Shown: piece after piece, positions 7,108 through 14,353 of the stretch
Position numbering within the stretch: position 1 is the stretch's first letter
How the letters are laid out: each line of letters begins with the position of its first letter
Source: Trichothermofontia sp037445115
Lineage (GTDB): Bacteria; Cyanobacteriota; Cyanobacteriia; B231
Direction: 5' to 3'
NCBI GenBank assembly: GCA_037445115.1
Contig: JBBILC010000082.1
Location: 1-24,534, forward strand
DNA length: 24,534 nt
Notes under the pieces: model-generated
Database searches by the model: none
What the model saw: only the letters and a program-made list of their open reading frames with translations
What the model was told of the DNA's origin: nothing
Translations under genes and position numbers: made by a program

Positions 7108-10100
7108 TCAACGCGATCCTGGTTCGGACTGGATTGGCATGACCGTGCTGGCAAACTGGCAAACCTGGGCGAATTCATGGGTGACTTTGGTCACTAGGGC
7201 TTGGGCAGCATCAGGGTTTCGTTGTTGGGCTGAGGTGTGTAGTTGGGCCGCGAGGTCGGCAAGCTGATTGGCCCCCGCATTGGCACTGGAACCCTTGAGA
7301 CGATGGGAGTAATGAATGAGCCGATCGTAGGCGGCATCCATCAGATTGGGGGTCATGATGTCGCCGATCGCCTGTTGTAAACCCGTCACATCTGCTTGGG
7401 CATTGTCCAAAAATAGCTGAAGGAATTTTTGCAGGGATAGGGGTTTTTGGTAGAACAACTCCCGCAGACGATCGAGGTTGAGGGGCGGACGCGTTCCCGC
7501 CGAATTCGGCGGAGTGGAACCCCGCACTGCCGCCCCAGCAGCTCCCTCAGCCATTGCCCGACTGTTGTGACTTCTGGCCACGGCATCCCCCGCCAGTGCC
7601 GCCGGCGATCGGGGGCGGGGCTGGCTGGCTGGAACAGATAGGGGCGGCCCCTTCGCGGGGAAGGAATTATGGACAGCTTGGGCGATCGGGGCAGGACTGT
7701 TGGCTGGGGCGGGACTGGCGGTGCCTAAGTGACCGACTGCCGTCCAGCGCTCTAGCACCTTCACCAAATCAGCCTTCGAGACTGGCTTACTGAGGTAATC
7801 ATCCATACCAGCGGCTAGACAACGTTGACGATCGGTCGGTAAGGCATGGGCCGTTAAGGCAATCACCACCGCCCGATGGGCTGCCGCCGGACGTTGCTTC
7901 TGGCGGCGTTGTTCAAGTTGACGCAGCGCTTTAGTCGTCGCATAGCCATCAAGAATGGGCATCTGACAGTCCATTAACACCAGATCGTAGGGCTGCTGCT
8001 CCAAAATCCGTAGGGCTTCCTGGCCATTGGTCGCCAGGGTGGCGGGGTAACCGAGTTGCTCCAACTGGGTAAGTAATACCTCCTGGTTAACCGGATGATC
8101 TTCCACCAGCAGGATGCGGAGGTCGGTCGGGAGTGTCGGGACCGAGGCAGGGCGTTCTTCCGGGGGTAGAGGGGGAGGCAAGGCTGGACTCGGTGCCCCC
8201 CCTGCTTCCGTCCACGGTAGCACTGCCGGGGATAGGGTGGCGACGGGCGGGGGCAGGGCCTTAACCCCCGTTCGCGGTGCATTGACCCGAATCGCATCCA
8301 GTAATGCGCCCAATAGCCGACCGGTGCGTAACGGCTTAATAAAATAACTCGCCAGTCCGGCCCGCAGTAACCGCTCCGCATGCTCCTGTTCACCGACGGA
8401 GGTCATCAAGATGAGGCGGGTAGTCGCTAGGACGGGATCAGCCATAATGGTCCGGATCAGGGCTTCCCCGTCCATCCAGGGCAGTTGGAATTCGATAATG
8501 GCCACATCGTAGGCATCCCCTTGCTGGTAAGCCTGACGTAAACACTCCAAAGCAGCGGGGGCATCAACGGCTTCATCGATCGTCTTGACCCCCCACCCCC
8601 GCAGAAGTAACCGTAGGGATTGGCGGACGGCAGGGGTGGGATCAACCACCAGGAGTTTCAGGCCCGCCAGGACACTGGGCAGGGTGGGGACCCACTCCTC
8701 ATCGGCCAGCGCTAGCTGGGCCGTAAACCAGAAGGTTGTCCCCTTGCCAATCTGGCTCTCGCAGCCGATCGTGCCGCCCATCCGTTCCACCAGTTGTTTG
8801 GAAATGGCCAACCCCAGGCCCGTGCCGCCATAGCGGCGGCTGGTTGTCGCATCCCCTTGGAAGAATGCCTGGAACAGCTTAGCCTGGGCCTCTGGTGCAA
8901 TACCAACCCCCGTATCCTTGACGGCAAAGCGCAACTGGACGGTTTTCCCATCATTGCTTTGCTGGGCCACACGAATGCTTACTTCGCCATCGGCGGCGGT
9001 AAATTTCGCGGCATTACCCATCAGGTTGAGGAGGATTTGCCGTAACCGTCCCGGATCACCTTGCAACTGACGCGGCACATCAAGATCGATAAACACGGCA
9101 AGTTCAATCCGCTTGCGTTCAAACTGGTGCGCCAGGACATCGACCACCTCTTCGATACAGCTATACAGGTCGAACTTGACCTGCTCTAATTGCATCTCAC
9201 CAGCTTCTAACTTGGAAAAGTCAAGGATATTGGTGACGATCGAAAGTAGGTGCTGGGCACTGCTATTCAGGTTATTGACAAATTCCTGCTGCTTAGGGCT
9301 GAGTTGGGTGCTGTACAGTAGCTCTGCCATGCCCAAGACGCCACTAATGGGGGTGCGGATTTCGTGGCTCATGTTGGCCAAAAACTGGGATTTCATCCGG
9401 GCCACATCCAGGGCAGTTTCCCGTGCCTTAACCAGTTCGTCAATGCGATCGATCGCCAAGACTGTCCCGCCAATCGTGCCATTCAGGTGGTGCCAGGGAT
9501 AGACCGCCCAGTGGAGATAAATTTTGCTGCCATCTGGATGGCGGATCACCTCCTCTGGATTTTCCCGTCGTTCGCCCTGTAGGGCACGCTGGTGCAAAGC
9601 TTGCCAGAATTGGACCAGACTAACCTGGGGTTGAGTCTCCACCCGTAAGGTATGGGGCACAACCGTCGTGGCGGTGGGTAGGCTTGCGGTATAGGACTGG
9701 CCCAACAGGGGACTGGGTTTAGTGGGTCCGACGAAAATGGCATCCCGCGCCCATTGATCGCTATAGGCCAGGTAGTGCATCTGCCGATCGAAGAGGGCGA
9801 TCGGCAGGGGGGCGTGGGTAATCAAATCCTGAAGCCGTTGCCGTTCCTGCCGAAATCCCCAACAGGAGAGCAATAGACCCACACCGCTGCCAATACTGAT
9901 CAGCAACAACCCCCCCAAGGTTAAGGTCACCAGGTGGAGGGCGGTCAGTGGGGCCTCTAGGCTGGCGCGAGGGATGGTTCGGATGAGGGTGGTAGCGGCG
10001 GGTCTTAGGGAAACTTGCACCACGTAATAGGGCTGGCCGTCGATCGTGAGGACTTGAATGGGGAGGAGCGAAGGGGTAGGGGCTGGGAGGCTGTCCTTTA

Positions 10101-10443
10101 GCACCTCGGGTTTGGGCGTGGCCAGCGGTGCCGCCAAGATTTGCCCGGAGGCGGTACGGCCAAACAGTTGCCCCTGGGCAGGTCGTTCCAGCGTTTGGAT
10201 AAAGGCTGCCCACGCTTGGGGGGTGAGGGAACCGGTCAAGCGGCGATCGAGGTCCTGGGCAATCTGCTCGGTCTCGGCGATCGCATTGGCCTGAGCACTC
10301 TGGATTAGGAATTGGCGCAATTGGCGATAGCTACGCAGGCCCACACTGCCCAAGCCCACAACAATCACCGTCAATACCAGCGTCAGCACCCCCAAGCGTT
10401 GACGGGGGGGCAGGGCAAGCCAGACGCGGTAACGGGTAATCAA
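7108..10443 (-). CDS. Hybrid sensor histidine kinase: TM-sensor-TM-PAS-HisKA-HATPase-REC*-REC-HPt
   Basis: A 1111-residue membrane sensor. Segments: TM1 about 17-35; extracytoplasmic region about 40-165; TM2 about 168-194; PAS-like domain about 200-335; HisKA with H360 (ANMSHEIRTP); HATPase with N477 (NLMGNAAKF), D510-G514 (DTGVG) and GTGLGLA (540-546). The first receiver (595-720) keeps the lysine (FIKP, K703) but has Glu651 where the phospho-Asp belongs (AIIEFQLPWMDG) and only one N-terminal acidic residue (D601-P602). The second receiver (775-900) is complete with D825 and K887. The HPt domain has H1047 (YSHRLKGSS). The expected relay is H360 to D825 to H1047. The start is TTG at 10443, since no Met follows until residue 222. 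It lies 19 bp after clpP, probably co-transcribed. The ligand and response regulator are unknown. Confidence 0.92.
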   Translation of the reverse strand: MITRYRVWLALPPRQRLGVLTLVLTVIVVGLGSVGLRSYRQLRQFLIQSAQANAIAETEQIAQDLDRRLTGSLTPQAWAAFIQTLERPAQGQLFGRTASGQILAAPLATPKPEVLKDSLPAPTPSLLPIQVLTIDGQPYYVVQVSLRPAATTLIRTIPRASLEAPLTALHLVTLTLGGLLLISIGSGVGLLLSCWGFRQERQRLQDLITHAPLPIALFDRQMHYLAYSDQWARDAIFVGPTKPSPLLGQSYTASLPTATTVVPHTLRVETQPQVSLVQFWQALHQRALQGERRENPEEVIRHPDGSKIYLHWAVYPWHHLNGTIGGTVLAIDRIDELVKARETALDVARMKSQFLANMSHEIRTPISGVLGMAELLYSTQLSPKQQEFVNNLNSSAQHLLSIVTNILDFSKLEAGEMQLEQVKFDLYSCIEEVVDVLAHQFERKRIELAVFIDLDVPRQLQGDPGRLRQILLNLMGNAAKFTAADGEVSIRVAQQSNDGKTVQLRFAVKDTGVGIAPEAQAKLFQAFFQGDATTSRRYGGTGLGLAISKQLVERMGGTIGCESQIGKGTTFWFTAQLALADEEWVPTLPSVLAGLKLLVVDPTPAVRQSLRLLLRGWGVKTIDEAVDAPAALECLRQAYQQGDAYDVAIIEFQLPWMDGEALIRTIMADPVLATTRLILMTSVGEQEHAERLLRAGLASYFIKPLRTGRLLGALLDAIRVNAPRTGVKALPPPVATLSPAVLPWTEAGGAPSPALPPPLPPEERPASVPTLPTDLRILLVEDHPVNQEVLLTQLEQLGYPATLATNGQEALRILEQQPYDLVLMDCQMPILDGYATTKALRQLEQRRQKQRPAAAHRAVVIALTAHALPTDRQRCLAAGMDDYLSKPVSKADLVKVLERWTAVGHLGTASPAPANSPAPIAQAVHNSFPAKGPPLSVPASQPRPRSPAALAGDAVARSHNSRAMAEGAAGAAVRGSTPPNSAGTRPPLNLDRLRELFYQKPLSLQKFLQLFLDNAQADVTGLQQAIGDIMTPNLMDAAYDRLIHYSHRLKGSSANAGANQLADLAAQLHTSAQQRNPDAAQALVTKVTHEFAQVCQFASTVMPIQSEPGSR

Positions 10444-10462
10444 AGTTGTAGCCAGTCCAGTT

Positions 10463-11068
10463 CTAACTCACGGCAACGGGGCGGCTAGCGGAAGGACGCC
10501 GATCGATCACCTGATCAATCAGACCATAGCGCACTGACTCTTCGGCAGACATAAAGAAATCGCGATCAGTATCTTCCTCAATGCGATCGAGGGGCTGGCC
10601 CGTCCGTTCTGCCAGGATTTCATTGAGACGGCGCTTGTGGTAAAGAATCTCGCGGGCCTGGATTTCGATATCCGTCGCTTGCCCCTGGGCACCGCCCAGC
10701 GGTTGGTGAATCATAATCCGCGAGTGGGGCAAACTCATCCGCTTACCCTTCGCCCCCGCCGCCAGCAGAAACGCCCCCATACTGGCCGCCAACCCCAAGC
10801 AAATCGTCGAGACATCAGGCTGGACATGCTGCATGGTGTCATAAATCCCCATCCCCGCTGTGACCGAGCCACCGGGCGAATTGATATAGAGGTAGATATC
10901 CTTTTCCGGATCTTCCGCTTCCAGAAACAACATTTGCGCCACAATCAGGTTGGCCAAATCGGAATCGACCTGCTGGCCCAGAAAAATAATCCGTTCCCGC
11001 AACAGACGCGAATAAATATCAAAGGCACGCTCACCGCGACCAGACTGTTCAATCACAATGGGAATCAT
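10463..11068 (-). CDS. clpP: ATP-dependent Clp protease proteolytic subunit
   Basis: A serine peptidase of the Clp complex, 201 residues from the ATG at 11068, giving the N-terminus MIPIVIEQSGRGERAFDIYS that is usual for cyanobacterial ClpP. A TTG at 11089 in the same frame would add seven residues, which I consider less likely. The catalytic Ser lies in GLAASMGAFLL, the His in SRIMIHQPLGG, and the Asp in the EEDTDRDFFMS region, so it is an active ClpP rather than the inactive ClpR paralogue. It forms heptameric rings that work with ClpC or ClpX chaperones in protein quality control. Cyanobacteria carry several ClpP paralogues; I cannot say which one this is. The hybrid histidine kinase follows 19 bp downstream on the same strand. 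Confidence 0.95.
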   Translation of the reverse strand: MIPIVIEQSGRGERAFDIYSRLLRERIIFLGQQVDSDLANLIVAQMLFLEAEDPEKDIYLYINSPGGSVTAGMGIYDTMQHVQPDVSTICLGLAASMGAFLLAAGAKGKRMSLPHSRIMIHQPLGGAQGQATDIEIQAREILYHKRRLNEILAERTGQPLDRIEEDTDRDFFMSAEESVRYGLIDQVIDRRPSASRPVAVS

Positions 11069-11449
11069 GGGGCCACTCGGAGAAGACAACTCTCCCTATT
11101 TTAGTCGGGTCATTCCCCGAACGGACGTTCCCCTCACCGCTGAAACGCACCTTTGGTGGGTTCAATTGGTTGCGGCGATCGATCAAGGACGATGAACTAC
11201 ACACCACCATGTGTGAAGCGATGCTTTACGGCTTCCTGATCCGTTTGTTTCATGGTCGGCTGGCTGCTTGAGCTTTTGTTTACTCAGGCTACTGAGGGGA
11301 ATACGCATCGGCAAGGGATGTCATCAGTTCATCAAGCCTCCCCGCAGTTCCCCTGACTAGTTGTCGCTTGATCCCCGGAGCCGCGACGCACCCACCAGAT
11401 TAGGGTTGGTCCCCTCTTGATCCCTTGAGATCCCTGTGCCATTTTTATC

Positions 11450-11508
11450 GTCATGATTTCATGACAAATCAACAATTCCGGTTGTTTCTCGTGTCATGAT
11501 TTGATGAC
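11450..11508. promoter_or_regulatory. Three dyads at two-helical-turn spacing
   Basis: Dyad 1 is GTCATGATTTCATGAC (11450-11465), a perfect 7+2+7. Dyad 2 is AACAA/TTGTT around TTCCGG (11471-11486). Dyad 3 is GTCATGATTTGATGAC (11493-11508), the same as dyad 1 with one change. Their centres are at about 11457.5, 11478.5 and 11500.5, that is 21-22 bp apart, which would put them on one face of the helix. This looks like a cooperative operator array. The regulator is unknown, and either clpP or the DUF4912 gene could be the target. Confidence 0.5.
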
Positions 11509-11570
11509 ATCAAGATCCCTAAAGCCCTTGTAAAACCGTGAAGCCTTGCTAAATCAAGCATTTTGGCAAC

Positions 11571-11599
11571 TTGACCTTCAGCAAGGTCCACGGCACTAT
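11571..11599 (+). promoter_or_regulatory. Candidate sigma-70-type promoter for the DUF4912 gene
   Basis: TTGACC (11571-11576) matches five of six -35 bases. After a 17-bp spacer comes CACTAT (11594-11599), a weak -10. It would start transcription near 11606 and give a leader of about 155 nt, placing the dyad array about 60-150 bp upstream of the start. The support is spacing and consensus only. Confidence 0.3.
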
Positions 11600-11762
11600 G
11601 GGAGACGACGAGCCGATCCCTAGGTATTTATTCGATCCCAAAGAAAACCGGGTGTTCTGCCCCGGCGATCGCAATTAATGCCTATGACACAGTGGGTCCC
11701 GGATGGGACACCTTGGCTCTTGCAAGGGCCCACGCTATTTGATGATGCTTTAGAGGCTACCC

Positions 11763-13205
11763 ATGTCCAAGCAAGGTCCGCCGTTAGAAGAGATGACACT
11801 CCGGCAGCTACGCCGGGTTGCCAGCGAGTGCGGGATCTCACGCTATAGTCGAATGCGTAAGGCCCAACTTCTCGCTGCGATTCAAGCGGTGCAAGGAGCC
11901 AGCCCTACCCCTTCAGCTACCTTAACCCCCTCAATTTCGCCCTCGATCTCGCCGTCGATTTCGGTGATCCCCGCACCTCCAGCGGGGGCTGAGCCAGTCG
12001 CCCCCACATTGCCGCCGGCCATTACGGTGCCCACCCCCCCGATGGTCCCCACCGCGAGGGCAACGGTTCAGCCAACGCCGGTTTCACCCTCCCCTGGGAT
12101 CGCGCCTACCGCAACCCCGGCTACGGCCTCTGAAGAGGGCAGTTCTCCTCGATCGGAACCCCTAGAGTTTCAGGAAGCGGTGGAAGCGGCCAAATTTGAT
12201 GTTGGGCAAAATGCGCCTATTGAGGCCGATCTGGCCACCATTGATGCCGAACTACCGGATTTGCCCGGTGGCTATGGGGAAAGTCGGATTGTACTGATGC
12301 CCCGTGATCCCCAGTGGGCCTATCTGTACTGGGATGTGCCGAATGAGCACAAGGAAGCCCTGCGGCAACAGGGGGGGCAACAATTGGCGGTGCGCTTGTA
12401 CGATGTGACGGATATCGATATGAATGTGCAGCCACCCCATCGTATCCAAGAGTATCCCTGTGACGAATTGGCGCGGGAATGGTATGTGGCGATCCCCATC
12501 AGCGATCGCGACTACATTGCGGAAATTGGTTATCGCTGTTGGGATGGCCGTTGGCTGGTCCTGGCCCGTTCCCTGTCCACCCATATTCCCCCCATCTATC
12601 CATCAGACTGGATTGAGGATAATTTCATTACGATCGGCTGGGAGGAAAGTCTCCAGGGACGAACCTTCTTCCGACTGATGCCGCCGCCGTCCCGTGAGCC
12701 AGGGATTGAGGGTGCGCTCTCCCAACAAATCTATGATCTGGCCCAAGCGGCTGAGGCCCAACGGCTAGCAGGGTCCCTGTTTGGCTCCATGCAGCACGTG
12801 GCCGGTTCGATCTTTGGCTCTGTCCACATGGCAGAACAGGCCGTTAGCTCCTATATTTTCCCGTCGGGTGCGGGCCTGTGGGCTTCTGGTGTTGGGATGT
12901 TTTCGGCCTCAGCCGCCCCCCCACGATCGCGTAAATTCTGGTTGGTGGCGGATGCGGAATTGATTGTCTACGGGGCTACGGAACCGGATGCAACTGTGAC
13001 GATCGCAGGGCAACCAGTCCCCCTCAATCCCGATGGTACCTTCCGTATCCAGGTGTCCTTCCCCGATGGCCTGATTGACTATCCGATTATGGCGATCGCC
13101 GCAGATGGGGAGCAAAGTCGGGCAATCCACATGCGCTTTCAACGAGAAACCCCCTCACAACGGACCCATCCTAAGGAGGCAGCCGTAGAGGAATGGCTGG
13201 TCTAG
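11763..13205 (+). CDS. DUF4912 protein with N-terminal Rho-N/SAP-like domain
   Basis: A 480-residue protein. Residues 10-44 (MTLRQLRRVASECGISRYSR, then MRKAQLLAAI) form a Rho-N/SAP-like helix-extended-helix that in related proteins binds nucleic acid. Residues 47-130 are low-complexity Pro/Ser/Thr/Ala with three short SPSI repeats. The DUF4912 core runs from about 172 to 275 (SRIVLMPRDPQWAYLYWDVP, RLYDVTDI, WYVAIP, YIAEIGYR, WLVLARS), and the tail (about 395-465) is a beta-rich segment (LIVYGATEPDATVTIAGQPV) resembling a bacterial Ig-like fold. No signal peptide or membrane segment is visible. DUF4912 has no known biochemical role; the combination is widespread in cyanobacteria. Start ATG at 11763 with no strong Shine-Dalgarno. 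A strong hairpin follows the stop. Confidence 0.88.
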   Translation: MSKQGPPLEEMTLRQLRRVASECGISRYSRMRKAQLLAAIQAVQGASPTPSATLTPSISPSISPSISVIPAPPAGAEPVAPTLPPAITVPTPPMVPTARATVQPTPVSPSPGIAPTATPATASEEGSSPRSEPLEFQEAVEAAKFDVGQNAPIEADLATIDAELPDLPGGYGESRIVLMPRDPQWAYLYWDVPNEHKEALRQQGGQQLAVRLYDVTDIDMNVQPPHRIQEYPCDELAREWYVAIPISDRDYIAEIGYRCWDGRWLVLARSLSTHIPPIYPSDWIEDNFITIGWEESLQGRTFFRLMPPPSREPGIEGALSQQIYDLAQAAEAQRLAGSLFGSMQHVAGSIFGSVHMAEQAVSSYIFPSGAGLWASGVGMFSASAAPPRSRKFWLVADAELIVYGATEPDATVTIAGQPVPLNPDGTFRIQVSFPDGLIDYPIMAIAADGEQSRAIHMRFQRETPSQRTHPKEAAVEEWLV

Positions 13206-13227
13206 ACTAGTCGTCTGTCAAGGTTAA

Positions 13228-13304
13228 TTAAGTTGGTTGGGTCAAATGCAGTGCGACCCAACCAACTTAATGATCGTGTTGGGTCTCGGAGGCTCGACGC
13301 CAAC
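13228..13304. repeat. Strong hairpin (possible terminator) plus degenerate cyanobacterial repeat
   Basis: TTAAGTTGGTTGGGTC (13228-13243) pairs perfectly over 16 bp with 13255-13270 around an 11-nt loop. A second, weaker stem GTTGG (13278-13282)/CCAAC (13300-13304) follows, within sequence like the common cyanobacterial GTTGGGTTTC...CCAACCTAC repeat. It begins 23 bp after the DUF4912 stop, so it probably ends or protects that transcript. There is no T-run, so a classical intrinsic terminator is not certain. Confidence 0.55.
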
Positions 13305-13364
13305 CTACAACCCGTCATTTTAGGCATGCCAGACTACTAATACTCCGTCAGGAGGCGATCGCCG

Positions 13365-13949
13365 ATGGGACCCACCTTTACCCCTTTAGGGGCTGATATC
13401 CTTTGGGTCGAGGGACTACTGGACCCAGCCCTATGTCAACACCTGATCCAGGTCGCCGAGCTTCTGGGCTTTGCGCAAGCGGGGATTGAGGTGGCCCACT
13501 TTGATGCCCAGATTCGCAGCAACGACCTCCTGGATTTGGGGGGCAGTCAGCCCCTACAAGTCTCCACCAATCAACTACTTCTGGGTAAGGTTCAGCAGAT
13601 TCAAGCCCATTTGTCCGCAGATTACGGCATTGCCTTTCCCCATGCGGAAGCCTGTTCCATGTTGCGGTACAGCCCTGGGCAGTTCTATCGTCGCCATGTG
13701 GATAACCTATTGCTGAGCAGCCGCCTAGAGGAAGCCAAACAAGGGTTACCCATCCGCGATATCAGCGTTGTCGGTTACCTGAATGAGGATTTTGAGGGTG
13801 GGACAACCTGGTTCGATCGCCAGAACCTGGAAATTAAACCCCAAACCGGCTGTGCCGTCGTCTTCCCCGCCTACTACACCCACCCCCACCAATCGCTGCC
13901 CATTACGCGGGGGCAAAAGTATGCCTTCACGACCTGGTTGTTTCATTAA
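13365..13949 (+). CDS. 2OG-Fe(II) dioxygenase, prolyl-4-hydroxylase-like
   Basis: A compact 194-residue double-stranded beta-helix oxygenase. The iron triad is H111 and D113 (YRRHVDN) with H175 (YTHPHQSLP). K185 lies exactly ten residues after H175 (GQKYAFTTW), as in prolyl 4-hydroxylases where this lysine holds the 2-oxoglutarate carboxylate. VVGYLNEDFEGGTTWF and GCAVVFPAYYTH are the usual core strands. Such enzymes hydroxylate proline or other side chains in proteins, or small molecules, in the cytoplasm. The start ATG at 13365 is fixed by GGAGG at 13351-13355, 9 nt upstream. It stands alone, with a hairpin upstream and a 404-bp spacer downstream. The substrate is unknown; the Pro-rich proteins on both sides are tempting targets but that is speculation. 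Confidence 0.85.
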   Translation: MGPTFTPLGADILWVEGLLDPALCQHLIQVAELLGFAQAGIEVAHFDAQIRSNDLLDLGGSQPLQVSTNQLLLGKVQQIQAHLSADYGIAFPHAEACSMLRYSPGQFYRRHVDNLLLSSRLEEAKQGLPIRDISVVGYLNEDFEGGTTWFDRQNLEIKPQTGCAVVFPAYYTHPHQSLPITRGQKYAFTTWLFH

Positions 13950-14353
13950 GTTGGGCGATCATCCTCACCCCCGGCTCCTCCCCCCGAACGGCCAAGGGCA
14001 GTGAGTACGCCTCAAGCGATTAAGATGAGTGCCCTCGACCGGCTCAGTCCGTTTGCGCCGCGCCTCCCTCGGAGAAACATGCGTTCCAGTTACCCTGAGA
14101 AGACTGTTGCAGGATGTGAGTACCTAGCTGCAACCCGACAATGGGTGGTTGCCCTAGCGCTAGCATGATTCCCTGGGTCACTCCTATGCCCAGGTGTCAA
14201 GGCTTGACTTTGCCCGTGCGTTTTTTTTTTCCTGTGGTACTCTGTTGCTCAATCTGGCAGCCCTGCCCCGGTGAAAACCCCGGTTGCAACGGCTGAAATT
14301 GCCTATTTTCAATGGTTTCCATGTTCTGCTCGGTATGAGGAGCTGCACGGCGC
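13950..14353. other. Intergenic region with T10 tract and small dyads
   Basis: This 404-bp spacer lies between co-directional genes. It contains CCTGGG/CCCAGG (14172-14177 and 14189-14194), the 13-bp dyad GTCAAGGCTTGAC (14196-14208) and a run of ten T (14221-14230). The T-run sits 12 nt after the dyad, too far for a good intrinsic terminator. TTGACT (14204-14209) has no matching -10. No RNA gene or convincing promoter was found. Confidence 0.45.

Larger units (their letters stand above)
11069..11762. other. Divergent intergenic region with phased dyads
   Basis: This 694-bp region lies between clpP (minus) and the DUF4912 gene (plus). It holds three dyads at 11450-11508 and a candidate plus-strand promoter at 11571-11599. 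Two short ATG frames (11598-11678 and 11678-11845, overlapping at TAATG) read reasonably but are unsupported. I found no tRNA-like fold. The motif GATCCC recurs near 11373, 11419, 11429 and 11514. Confidence 0.5.

Noticed and set aside
14196..14230. Dyad followed by ten T as an intrinsic terminator for the 2OG oxygenase gene
   Set aside because: The T-run starts 12 nt after the dyad and 270 bp after the stop codon; the stem is short (6 bp), so the case is poor.
14204..14243. TTGACT as a -35 for the pseudokinase gene
   Set aside because: The base run 17 bp on is poly-T/CC, and the nearest TAC-like hexamer is at the wrong distance.
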